Shown here: positions 23,748 to 33,418 of the stretch, piece after piece
How positions within the stretch are numbered: the first letter of the stretch is position 1
Layout: the number at the start of each line of letters is the position of its first letter
From: Erythrophleum ivorense
Lineage: Eukaryota; Streptophyta; Magnoliopsida; Fabales; Fabaceae
Assembly (NCBI GenBank): GCA_026724425.1
Contig: JAIUCV010000022.1
Span: 9,858,696 to 9,922,695 of the forward strand
Reading direction: 5' to 3'
DNA length: 64,000 nucleotides
Notes under the pieces: model-generated
The model's input: the letters and a program-made list of their open reading frames with translations, nothing else
What the model was told of the DNA's origin: nothing
Database searches by the model: none
Program-made: the position numbers and the translations under genes

Positions 23748-23876
23748 GCTCTAGGGACTTTTGGTCTAGCCTCACCCGAGCTTTGGGACTTTTGGATTGG
23801 CCTCACCTTTGGTTTAGGAACTTTTGGCTCCACCTCACCCATCTCAAGGGACTTTTGGCACCACCTCACCTAAGCA
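23748..23876 (-). repeat. Minisatellite of ~35-40-bp units (GGGACTTTTGG … CTCACC)
   Basis: Four degenerate units read GGGACTTTTGG plus a short spacer plus CCTCACC(C). Equivalents: 4585-4690 (plus strand), 30930-31055, 45838-45962 and 53388-53510 in A LTRs; about 13795-13975, 16720-16890, 34905-35070 and 58930-59130 in B LTRs; 37070-37260 in the mosaic LTR; 61810-61990 in the plus-strand B LTR; and 63875-64000 at the window end. Short frames rich in Trp, Leu and Phe that cross this array are not genes. Confidence 0.8.
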
Positions 23877-24603
23877 ATTTTCACAATCCATATCATAAGC
23901 ATATTAGTACTAATGGATCAAGGCAACATCAAATGGCATGGCTCACAATACAAGCATATACACAAGTATACAATGACTATATACATCCATGAATGCAACA
24001 AGAAAGAGTGGAGAGCTACCTTATAAGCCAACACAAGCCTTCTCTATCAAGTTCTTTTCTCCCTTCTTGATTTTACAATTACAACTAAATGGAGTTGCTT
24101 CTTTTGAGCCTAGACACAACAAAGAGCATGGAATTACTCTCTTGGAAGACAAATAATTACTCACAAAGGCTAGGGGTTTCTTCAGAGCAAACCCTACAAA
24201 GTATAAAAGACTAAGGATTCTCTCTCTAGAATTCCACTAACTCTCCTTCCTCTCTCAAGCTCTCAAGAAAGGAAAGCAAAAAAGAAGAAGTGAAGAGACA
24301 TGAGTTCTAGCCTTCTTTAAAAGTGGTTTTTCACTTTCCCTCTTCTGAACCAAGCCCAACTCAATAACCAAAATTATAGAAAAAGAGGGCAAAAAGAGAA
24401 GAACAACATGCTAAGAAGAAAAGCTATGAAAATATCAAGCTTGTTTACCTTTTTGCTTGTTCTCCTTCCTTCTCTAGGTCTCTCTCTCTCTCCACAGTCC
24501 TTTTCTCTCTTTTGGTCAAAGCTTAGATCGGTTAAAGGAGAAAGAATGGATCTGGATGTTTTAAGAAGTCAAATCTCTTTTTTCATGTTTTTCCAAACTA
24601 ACT

Positions 24604-24843
24604 CTCGCTATAGTGAAGCATAACCTCGCTACAGCGCACGTATCAGTCCCAGACCCCTGTGTTCGTTACGGCACACGCTACGACAAGTAGCTCTCTGGTT
24701 TTTGTATAGGATACCCGCACTCGCTATAGCTAGAAGCATTTTTGCTATAGCAAAAAGGCATTCTCGCTATAGCTAGACCCTTTCTCGCTATAGCGAACAG
24801 GTACATTTGCTATAGCTAGGTCATTTCTCGTTATAGCTAGCAG
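24604..24843 (-). repeat. CTATAG palindrome array in the A1 left LTR
   Basis: About nine copies of the self-complementary core CTATAG, extended to CGCTATAGCG or AGCTATAGCT, are spread over 240 bp near the LTR 5' end. CGCTA(C)G(G)CG variants sit near the conserved CGTATCAGTCC. Cores are separated by 15-30 bp of ordinary sequence. Both palindromic halves are kept in most units, which suggests a cruciform, protein-binding or transcript-folding role. No function is shown. Confidence 0.8.
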
Positions 24844-24916
24844 ACTTAGAAAAATTTCATGACTTCAAAAATTTTCAACTTCCTTTTTTTTTCTTTTCTT
24901 TTTCCCGATTGTTACA

Positions 24917-24931
24917 TTTCTACTCCTTTTA
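24917..24931 (-). promoter_or_regulatory. Polypurine tract of A1
   Basis: On the element strand AAAAGGAGTAGAAA lies directly before the 3' LTR, where plus-strand DNA synthesis is primed. A2 has AAGAGGGTTAGAAA at the same place. Confidence 0.6.
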
Positions 24932-24966
24932 AAAGAAATTTCGTCCTCAAAATTTAAAAACATACC

Positions 24967-25250
24967 TCAAGGGAACAACTCTGGATATCTTGGCCTCATT
25001 TCATCCTCTAATTCCCAGGTTGCTTCCTCAGATGTCAGGCTTCTCCAGATTACTTTCACCAGAGGAATGTTCTTGCTTCTCAGCTGTTTCAGCTTAGCAT
25101 CCACAATTCTCTCCTATTTCACTACATAGGAAAGATCTTCCTGCAATTGCACATGCTCATATTCTATGACATGTGAAGGGTCAAGTAAATACTTTTTCAA
25201 CTGGGAGACATGAAAAACACCGTGGATTCGGGCTAGGTTAAGAGGCAAGG
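24967..25250 (-). pseudogene. Chromodomain at the end of the A1 polyprotein
   Basis: After HGVFHVSQLKKYL the frame reads through QEDLSYVVK, a stop, then ERIVDAKLKQLRSKNIPLVK, SEEATWELEDEM and YPELFP before the TGA at 24969-24967. This is the integrase-linked chromodomain of Tekay-type chromoviruses, which is thought to direct insertion to heterochromatin by binding modified histone H3. The aromatic and acidic positions of the C-terminal half (W…EEATWE) are present. One in-frame TAG splits the domain, and A2 has no stop there. Confidence 0.75.
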
Positions 25251-25257
25251 CTATCCA

Positions 25258-26575
25258 TTAAGCCACGGGTCCAATTTTCTCAAAGATTTCAAATGGACCA
25301 ATATACCTAGGACTAAGCTTCCTTACCCTCATCGACCGACCTACTCCCATCACTGGAGACACTCGAATGAACATATGGTCTCCAATCTCAAACTCTAACG
25401 GCCTTCTTCTCTTATCGGCATAGCTTTTCTGCCTACTTTGGGCTGTGAGGAGTTTCTTTTTTATCAATTTTATCTGTCAAGTGGTCTGGTCTACAATCTC
25501 AAGTCCTATCATGCTCTTCTCACCTAACACAGAGGGGATCTGCATTTTCTCCCATACAAAGTCTCATAAGGGGCCATCTGAATATTGGAATGGTAACTGT
25601 TATTATAAGCAAACTCTGCTAATGGTAAATACACATCCCAGTTACCCCTCATTTCTAACACACACGCCCTCAGCATGTCCTCTCAATCTGACCATCTGTC
25701 TGGGGGTGATATGCAGTACTAAACCGCAACCTGGTCCCTAAGGCATGCTGCAATGACCTCCAAAAGTTTGATGTGAATCTGGGGTCTCTATCCAAAACTA
25801 TGCTACTGGGTACTCCATGAAGTCACACTATCTCTTTAATATACAACTGGGCTAATATATCCAGTGCATGAGTAGCCCTGATAGCTAAAAAGTGTTTGGA
25901 CTTCATGAGTCTATCCATAATTACCCAAATAGCATCGTGTCCAGAGGATGTCCTAGGTAACCCCATAACAAAGTCTATGGCTATACTATCCCACTTCCAC
26001 TCAGGGATATCTAGAGGTTGCCTTAACCCAGCTGGTCTTTGATGCTCTATTTTTACCCTTTGACACACTAGGCATTTAGCCACATAGTCCGTCACATCAC
26101 TTCTCATCCTTGGCCACTAGAAAATCCATCTCAAATCCTGATATATCTTGGTGGCACCTGGGTGGATAGTATACTTGCTCTTATGAGCCTCTTCTAAGAC
26201 ACTTTCTCTTAACTCATTTCGACTAGGCACACAGATTCTATCTCGATATACTATCATACCATCCTCAGACATCTTAAAATCTGAGGTCTTACCTTGGGAG
26301 ATCTCATTCCTGATCCATCTCAAGAACTCATCCACTCTTTGGGCATCTAAGATCTGAGTTCTCAATACATCCTCAAGTCGGGTCTCACTCAGATACAATT
26401 TACCCGATACCACCTGACAAGAGCGGTTCAAGTTTCTAAACTTCTCTAGGAGCTCCTGCTCCCAAATCATCATATGGGCTACATGGATGGATTTCCTACT
26501 CAGGGCATCTGCCACCACATTGGCCTTGCCCGGATGATATTTTAACACATAATCATAGTCTTTCAGGAACTCCAT
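25258..26575 (-). pseudogene. Integrase region of A1, broken
   Basis: Integrase inserts the cDNA into host DNA. Read leftward: end of RNase H (YHPGKANVVADALSR, 26530 region); an HHCC zinc-binding segment (HKSKYTIHPG … CLVCQRVK) split by a TAG at 26117-26119; the first catalytic Asp in WDSIAIDFVMGLP (about 25995); the second in VLDRDPRF; the third residue (Glu) in HPQTDGQIE (about 25700). About 20 bp present in A2 are missing just after that Glu and shift the frame. The C-terminal part (RQKSYADKRRRPLEFEIGD … LSPRYIGPFEI) is open at 25258-25467. The product would be several fragments. Confidence 0.85.
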
Positions 26576-27019
26576 CCATCTTCTCTATCTCATATTGAGT
26601 ACCTTCTAGTCAAACAAGTATTTCAAACTCTTGTGATTACTGTAAATCTCTATGGTAGCACCATACAGATAGTGTCTCCAAACCTTAAGAGCAAACACTA
26701 CGGTGACTAACTCCAGGTCATGTGTAAGATAATTCTCTTCATCAGGCCTCAACTGCCTAGAGGTATATGCCACTACTCTACCCTGCTACATCAACATACA
26801 TTCTAACCCTTTGCCCAAAGCATCACAATAAACCACAAATGGTTCACTAAGGTCAGAGATAATCAGTGCAGGGGCAGTGGTCAAATGAAGTTTCAACTCC
26901 TGGAAACTCCTCTCACATCTATCATCCCACACAAATGGTGTCTCTTTCCTAATTAGCCTCGTCAGTGGTAAGGCCATCTGAGAAAAGCCCTGAATAAATC
27001 GTCTATAGTACCTTGCCAA
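26576..27019 (-). pseudogene. RNase H region of A1, broken
   Basis: MARYYRRFIQGFS (27019 leftward) is the usual reverse transcriptase/RNase H connection, followed by FVVYCDALGKGLECMLM, where the catalytic Asp of RNase H (YCDAS-type) is kept. The remainder to 26576 has stops, including TAG at 26606-26608 and 26585-26587, both also present in A2. RNase H would degrade the RNA of the RNA-DNA hybrid. Confidence 0.75.
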
Positions 27020-27070
27020 ACCTAAGAAACTCCTAACCTCGGTGATCGTTCATAGTCTATCCCACTATAA

Positions 27071-27658
27071 CTAAGCCTCAACTTTATGGGGATCAACCAC
27101 GATCCCGTCTCGTGAGATTACATGACCTAAGAATCTCACCTCGGTCAGCCAAAATTCACATTTGCTAAGTTTGGCATATAACCTTTTCTTTCTCAAGGTC
27201 TCTAGGACTAATCTCAAATGCCTCTCGTGCTCCTCAAACGATCTGGAATACACTAGAATATTATCAATGAAAACCACCACAAACTGATCTAGATATGGTC
27301 TGAATACCCTATTCATGTAATCCATGAACACAGCAGGCACATTCGTCAACCCGAATGGCATCACAAGGAACTTATAATGCCCATATCTCGTTCTGAAGGC
27401 CGTCTTGGAGACGTCTTCAATTCTCACTCTGAACTGGTGGTACCCAGATCTAAGATCTATCGTGAAAAACACAGATGCCCTAACTAACTGATCTAATAAA
27501 TCATCAATTCTAGGGAGAAGATATTTATTCTTGATGGTAACTTTATTCAACTCTCTATAATCGATACACAAACACAAGCTACCATCTTTCTTTTTCATAA
27601 ATAACACCGAAGCTCCCCAAGGTGAAACACTAAGGCAGATAAACCCTTTCTTTAACAA
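27071..27658 (-). pseudogene. Reverse transcriptase of A1 with FIDN in place of FIDD
   Basis: An open 195-codon block contains SPWGASVLFMKKKDGS, CIDYRELNKVTIKNKYLLPR, the first catalytic Asp in FFTIDLRSGYHQ (residue 68), FRTRYGHYKFLVMPFGLTN, and the catalytic loop VVVFIDNILVYS, where the second Asp of the YVDD-type motif is Asn (residue 133, codon 27260-27262). Loss of that Asp normally abolishes polymerase activity. The block ends in the thumb region with FLGHVISRDG and VDPHKVEA; stops follow just downstream (TAG twice and TGA near 27034-27068). A2 is the better reference copy here. Confidence 0.9.
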
Positions 27659-27667
27659 TTCATCTAT

Positions 27668-28354
27668 CTATTTTTTCAACTCAGCAAGCTCGACGAAAGC
27701 CTTCCTGTAACGAGCCTTGGACACCAGTCCAGCCCCAGGCACTATGTTTATAAAGAACTCTAGTTTTCTCTCAGGGGGTAGACCACTAAAGTCAAACTCT
27801 TTAGGGAAAACCTCTGGGAATTTGCTGAGAACTAGGATCTCCTCTATCCCCTCATCTACCTCAGCCCGAATAAAGAAAAAGACTAGAAACCCTTGACATC
27901 CATACTTTAAATGCCTTTCAGCTTGGGCAGTAGTCATAAAGGATAACTCAGCTCCTACCCTAGGTATGGTCCCACAAGCAGGTAAAGAAATGGTTTGGTG
28001 TTCACAATCAAGTACTACATTATTTGCGGCCAACCAGTTCATACTAACAATCAAATCAATATTATGGAAGGGCAAATAGATCAAATCAATAGTAGTATGA
28101 CAATGATTGAATTGAACAGTGACATTCAAACAGGTATGGGAAGTAACCACGTGACCTCCAATGGGTGTAGTGATAGACAAGTCAAATGGCAAGACACTAA
28201 TAGCCAGACCCAATTGCCTCACACAATCATAGGATATAAACGAGTGACTAACACCCGAATCAAACATAGCAACTACAGAAAAGCCATTCACTATCAGCAT
28301 ACCTCGAATCAAACTGGGCAACGCACTGACTTCCTGCTGAGTGAGGGCAAACAC
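27668..28354 (-). pseudogene. Aspartic protease (retropepsin-like) of A1 and linker
   Basis: A 228-codon open block. VFALTQQE marks the normal end of gag/start of protease. The active-site motif is AMFDSGVSHSFIS (usual form DSGATHSFI), catalytic Asp at residue 32 kept. NWLAANNVVLDCEHQTISL is the typical second half. After about residue 190 the sequence enters the linker to reverse transcriptase (PGAGLVSKARYRKAFVELAELKK) and stops before it. A stop lies just upstream, so the frame is not continuous with gag. The open frame is counted from a GTG, which is unlikely to be a real start. Confidence 0.85.
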
Positions 28355-28387
28355 TCAGCCCTGGGTCTGCAGCCTGGGAGAAGGCGC

Positions 28388-29203
28388 TGTGTCTATCTAA
28401 GGACAGTGTCTAGCAATATGCCTTGGCTTCCCACACTTGAAACATGTCATCGGAGACTGTTGGAAGGATGACTGGCTTCCATGGCCCCTTGCCTCTCTCT
28501 TTGGCATTGGGTGTCACACTATAACCCTTTTCCGGTCTTGGTCCTTTCAATTCTGAAACCCCCTTCTGACTAGCTGTAGCCGCAGCAGGCATGATAGCTC
28601 GCAGATTAGTCTCAATCACCCTGCTGACCTCCACAAGGGTATTAACTTCCTAATCTGCTATGGGGTAACTCTGTTGCTAATCAGGGTCTTTAGCCGGTCT
28701 TAAACTGCTCACATCTCCAGGGTTCATCATCATACCTCTGAAGGTAAAAGGAATACCAAGACAGCTCAATGAACTTGGCCACATACTGGTCCACAGTCAT
28801 CTCATCCATCTGTCTCAAGCCCATAAATTCCATCTCTTTCTTCTTCCTCACCGAACTAGGGAAATATTTCTCATAAAACTCGACCAGGAAGATTTCCCAA
28901 GTGATCAGTACGTTCTTGGTCTCCATTTTGGATTTCGTGCTACATCACCATCTATCAGCTTCCTTTTGTAGCATGAAAGTGGCTAGTTAAGCTTTCTGTT
29001 CGGTAGTACAATCCATCACTGAGAATATCTTCTCTAGATCTATAACCCAAGCCTCTACCTTATACACATCCAACTCTCCATCAAACGAGAGTGGACTATT
29101 CTGCCGAAACTGCTTCAATAGTTTCTGGATAGGCGTCTGGGTTTGAGCAGCAATAGGCTCTTGGGAAGTGCAGGTGGAATGCTAGATGTGGATGGCTGAG
29201 GTA
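28388..29203 (-). pseudogene. gag: gag of A1, N-terminus deleted, many stops
   Basis: The recognisable order is QKLLKQF…PLSFDGELDVYKVEAW (about 29080), MDCTTEQKA then a stop, MLQKEADRW then a stop, then an open part (28926-28690) with ITWEIFLVEFYEKYFP, MGLRQMDEMTVDQYVAKFIEL and RYDDEPWRCEQF, all of the Ty3/gypsy gag domain. A zinc knuckle CFKCGKPRHIARHC (CX2CX4HX4C) is intact at 28403-28444, but in a different frame from the block 28634-28410. About 270 bp of the N-terminal coding region with the start codon, present in A2, are missing near 29203, and about 50 bp before the knuckle are also lost. Confidence 0.85.
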
Positions 29204-29329
29204 ATCCTCAGTTCACAAACATAGTACAAGCACATATGCATATGGATGTTACCATTTCTATGGCAATTCATACCAAACACAAGCAAATCACACCATTCAA
29301 GAGTCCAACACCGAGCAAAAGTGCCTGAA

Positions 29330-29346
29330 CCTTTGCTCTGATACTA
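29330..29346 (-). promoter_or_regulatory. Primer-binding site of A1
   Basis: On the element strand TAGTATCAGAGCAAAGG starts a few bases inside the 5' LTR. It resembles the initiator Met-tRNA complement with G-to-A at its second base. It fixes the element orientation as minus. Confidence 0.8.
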
Positions 29347-29350
29347 AAAA

Positions 29351-32104
29351 TGTAACACCATAATGACTTAACTCCAACTAATCTCCCTTTACACTTGATT
29401 CCATATGATTTCTAATGAAAATGACCAAAACCGAGTATTTTACTACTTTAAGTCGGGATTTAACCAGTCATATTTTGCCCCGTAGGTCCCGTGAACCCAT
29501 CATTCACATTTTCTACTCAAACTCCATTTATACAACTCATACATAGCATCAAACAACTCATAAACCACAGATATGAATCCAAAACCAAGAAAATGCAATT
29601 TCTCAAATTTAACCCAAAAGTTAGATTTTTGGCTCTAACTTTGAAAAATCATAACTAATTCTGAAACAATGGGAATCAAGCAAACCATAGCTATTTGGAA
29701 AGCCCTGGATGTTAAATTCACAATAAAAATAATGCCCAACCATAATCTCAGTATTTGGACCATGTTTGATATCAAAAAAGAGACAGAGGTCCGGCTGTCC
29801 CTAGTACTGGTGCAACTTGTTGTCATGAACTTCGAAAATCCATAACTAATTCCACAAAAATCGAATCTAGGCAAACTATACTAGTTTGGAAAGCTACAGA
29901 TGTTAAATAGAGGGAAAAAATAAGTTCAAATCATTTCAGTAGCCCTTGGACCTCGAAAACTGATGGAACAATAACGAAGGTCGGATGGCTTCCCTGATAT
30001 TGACACAGAACTTCAGAAAGTTCATTCTCCCTCTACAGACCTCCGATTGAGGTGCTTCTCATTGTTATAAGTAACTATGGATATCTAGTTTATTCTTATA
30101 AAATTTCATGACAATCGAACAGCGTTTGGTCTATGAATGACACAGATTTATTTTCAAACCTAGTTGCACAGTACAATAACCAAAACCAGAAAAATTCTCC
30201 AATTTCAACAATTCAGAAAATATTCCCTAGACCTCCAAATATTACCCACTTTAGCTTCTTAGGAAGATCTCAATAGACTTTAGAGGCATACCAAATTTCA
30301 TATCAAGAAGAGCTCATTCGGTCATACTTTGACAGAGCTCACAAATATGGTAGTTTTGGCACCCAAAATGGTTCAAAGTGGGTCAAAATGGCCTCCCACA
30401 TGTTCTAGCACCTTTTGGGTAAGTTTGAAAGTATAAACATAGTATATTTGAAATACTCAAGTGGTCCAAATCAATACACATCTTAAACTCACTATGCTAC
30501 GGGCTAAAATACACTCTTATATGTAAGTCACAAAATGGCCAAATCCCACATTTTCATTGCTTTGGCTCTCTATATAGTTCAGACATCATTCATATATACT
30601 TTTACACTTGTTCAGATATTTACATCTCAAAAATAATATATATACATAACACTTGGTCTTCCTATACATCAAGCTAGGTGTGAGTGTGCAAAAGTGGCAA
30701 AACAAGGCCTTCTATGCATCATGGCCTCCACTCTTAGGCTCTTGAGCTCCACCTAGACCACATGAGATAGGAGAGAGAAGGGGATGAGATTCATGGAATC
30801 TTAGTAGCTCATACACTCATTCAAGGAAGCAATCAAGATATATAAATAAGTCAAAGGATGCAAACAAGTCACAATGACACAACATATGATTTTCATGCCA
30901 TGATATCATATCAATGCCAAGAATAGGCTCTAGGGACTTTCAGTCTAGCCTCACCCGAGTTTTGAGACTTTTGGATTGGCCTCACCCTTGGTTTAGGGAC
31001 TTTTGGCTCTACCTCACCTATCTCAAGGGACTTTCGGCACCACCTCACTCGAGTAATTTTCACAATCCATATCATAAGCATATTGGTACCAATGCATCAA
31101 GGCAACATCAAATGGCATGGCTCACAATACAAGTATATACACAAGCATACAATGACTATATACATCCAAGAATACAACAAGAAAGAGTGAAGAGCTATCT
31201 TATAAGCCAACACAAGCCTTCCCTTTCAAGTTCTCTTCTCCCTTCTTGATTTCACAATCACAACTAGATGGAGTTGCTTCTTTTGAGCCTAGACACAACA
31301 AAGAGCATGGAATTACTCTCTTAGAAGACAAACAATTACTCACAAAGGCTAGGGGTTTCTTCAGAGCAAATCCTACAAAGTATAAGAAACTAGGGATTCT
31401 CTCTCTAGAATTCTACTAACTCTCCTTTCTCTCTCAAGCTCTCAAGAAAGGAAAGCAAAGAAGAAGAAGTGAAGAGACATGAGTTCTAGCCTTCTTCAAA
31501 AGTGGTTTTCCACTTTCCCTCTTCTAAACCACACCCAACTCAACAACCAAAATCATAGAAAGAGAGGGCAAAGAGAGAAGAACAACATGCTAAGAAGAAA
31601 AGCTATGAAAATCTCAAGCTTGTTTACCTTTTTGCTTATTTTCCTTCCTTCTCTAGGTCTCTCTCTCTCTCCACAGCCCTTTTCTCTCTTTTGGTCGAAG
31701 CTTAGGTCGGTTAAAAGAGAAAGAATGGATCTGGACATTTTAAGCAGTCAAATTCTCTTTTTTCATGCTTTGCTAGACTAAACCTCGCTATAGTGAAGCA
31801 TAACCCTCGCTACGGCGAGCACGTATCAGTCCTAGACCATTGCTTTCGCTACGGTTCATCCTACGGCGAGCAGCTCCTTAGTTTTTGTATGGGATACCTA
31901 TACTTGCTATAGCTAGAAGCATTTTCACTATAGCGAAAAGGCACTCTCGCTATAGTTAGACCCTTTCTCGCTATAGCAAACAGGTACATTCACTATAGCT
32001 AGGCCATTTTTCGCTATAGCTAGTAGACTTAGAAAATTTTCAGGACTTCAAAAATTTTCAGCTTCCTTTTTTTTTCTTTTCTTTTCTTTTTCCCGGTTGT
32101 TATA
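29351..32104 (-). repeat. A1 right LTR (5' LTR in element orientation)
   Basis: 2,754 bp, TGTAACACCATAATG at the left and …CCCGGTTGTTATA at the right (terminal CA of the normal GTTACA changed to TA). It carries the same internal repeats as the left LTR and the donor-like AAAAAGGTAAAC on the element strand near 31626. Confidence 0.9.
31785..32024 (-). repeat. CTATAG palindrome array in the A1 right LTR
   Basis: Same layout as 24604-24843. Individual cores have decayed at different places from the left LTR (CACTATAGCG, CGCTATAGTT), so the two arrays have drifted independently since insertion. Confidence 0.8.
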
Positions 32105-33328
32105 GAGGAGGATTTTTTAGGCCAAATTTTAATAATGAGTTTTCCATCCTTTGAACTTAAGATCTATAAAGTTACAGAATTTTTTGAATAAGTTAGATCA
32201 TGGAAATAATGTACTAATTCAACTTAACTTCTGTACGGGATAGCTCTAAGTAGGATTCATAATAAATCTTGTTAAATAGGTATATGAATGAATTAATGCC
32301 CAAAATTTTATAGGAATGTAGCTAAGACATATAAACTTAGATTTAGAAAGTTTTAGATTTTATGAGTTCGTTTACTAGGCCAACTAAGTCATAAATAGTG
32401 AGCATAGGATACAGTGAGTTCAAACTAGGCATGGGTATAAATGGTACTGGTTAAGGGGTCATCCATAGGAATTTTCAAAAATTGTTTTAGTGGCTTTTGA
32501 TTTACATTATAAGGACTCATCCTAACAATTTTTACAATTTTGGATGACATTTGATGGGGTAAAGAAATTTCACAAAAATAGGTCCAAAAATTCAAGTTAG
32601 CAGTAACTTTATTAGCTTTTGTTTCTCCACAATAGAATGAGAATTTTATGGTAAGGAGAATAACAAAGTTATGAAGCTGTGTTTTCTTGTAAATATGATA
32701 GGAATCCTCTAGGTGTGATAATGTGACTTGAGACCATGTGTAATATCCCCACAATTAGATACTTAATTAAATTAATTCAAGAAAAATTAAATAATAGAAA
32801 ATGTGTAGTTAATAATTACATGAGATAATATTGGTTTTTTATGAGTTTTAAGTATAAGAAAATTTAAGAAATTTATTAAGAATATAACTAAATTTTATGG
32901 GGTCAATTAGGGAATTAACAAAATTTATTAAGAAAGATTGTGGGAATTAATTGGAAATAATCTTAATTTATTAAATAACAGAGAATTAAATATTAAACAC
33001 TTAGAAAAGAGTTCTAGTGAAATTCCCTAGGCCTTAAAGACCCTAAAAATATAAGGAAATTGGAAAGTAAAGGCATTTAGGTAAATTTTAGAGTTAAAAT
33101 ATAATTACTAAAAGTTTGGAGCTTAAAGCATAATTTTAATCTCGATTAAATATAATTTTTCCCATAATAAAATTATAGTTTTCTCTGATGTCAAAACATA
33201 TTTTTAACTATTAGAAAACTTAGCCAAAAAATTGTACAATACATGTATAGAAAGCATGGAGATTCTTGTTGAAGAAAAATCAAAAGCTTTTGACCCTTTG
33301 ATAGATTCTTTAGAAAGCTAAAAGATAA

Positions 33329-33344
33329 AGAGAGAGAGAGAGAG
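33329..33344. repeat. (AG)8 microsatellite
   Basis: Eight AG units within a purine-rich stretch just upstream of a TATA-like motif. Confidence 0.9.
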
Positions 33345-33409
33345 AATGTATGAAGGAGGGAGAGGCAGTATGAAAGAGAGGGGAGCTATAGAAACCAACT
33401 TTCATCCCA

Positions 33410-33418
33410 TATATAAGG
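33410..33418 (+). promoter_or_regulatory. TATA-like box upstream of B3
   Basis: TATATAAGG followed by ACCATCCG, within the possible old LTR starting at 32739. A B3 insertion about 65 bp downstream would separate it from whatever it once drove. Confidence 0.4.

Larger units (their letters stand above)
22171..24916 (-). repeat. A1 left LTR (3' LTR in element orientation)
   Basis: 2,746 bp, from TGTAACACTATAATG to …CCCGATTGTTACA on the plus strand. On the element strand it begins TGTAACAATCGGG and ends …GTGTTACA. No protein is encoded. Confidence 0.9.
22171..32104 (-). mobile_element. Complete family A element A1 (Tekay-like chromovirus), degenerate, TSD gagga
   Basis: This 9,934-bp element has two LTRs (22171-24916 and 29351-32104), a primer-binding site next to the right LTR, a purine tract next to the left LTR, and gag, protease, reverse transcriptase, RNase H, integrase and chromodomain remnants in that order on the minus strand. 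GAGGA flanks it at 22166-22170 and 32105-32109. Integrase before chromodomain, and the chromodomain ending YPELFP, fit the Tekay/Del chromoviruses. Frameshifts and stops in every domain make it incapable of autonomous movement. By eye the two LTRs differ at about 20 of the first ~290 aligned bases, mostly transitions, so the insertion is not recent. The internal region (4,434 bp) is 343 bp shorter than in A2. Confidence 0.92.

Noticed and set aside
24604..24843. CTATAG array as a restriction-site-like or IS terminal repeat array
   Set aside because: It is internal to every A LTR at a fixed place and does not mark an element border; TSDs define the borders elsewhere.
26576..28354. Autonomous, active retrotransposon A1
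   Set aside because: FIDN in reverse transcriptase, stops in RNase H and integrase, and a deleted gag N-terminus rule out self-mobility.
27995..28471. 158-codon plus-strand open frame
   Set aside because: Antisense of A1 protease and gag; no plus-strand protein family resemblance.
30914..31249. Plus-strand frame with Trp/Leu-rich sequence, with close relatives at 23735-23992 and in B LTRs
   Set aside because: Crosses the noncoding minisatellite in the LTR. Its recurrence in many LTRs comes from repeat copying, and it is not kept open in the homologous copies.
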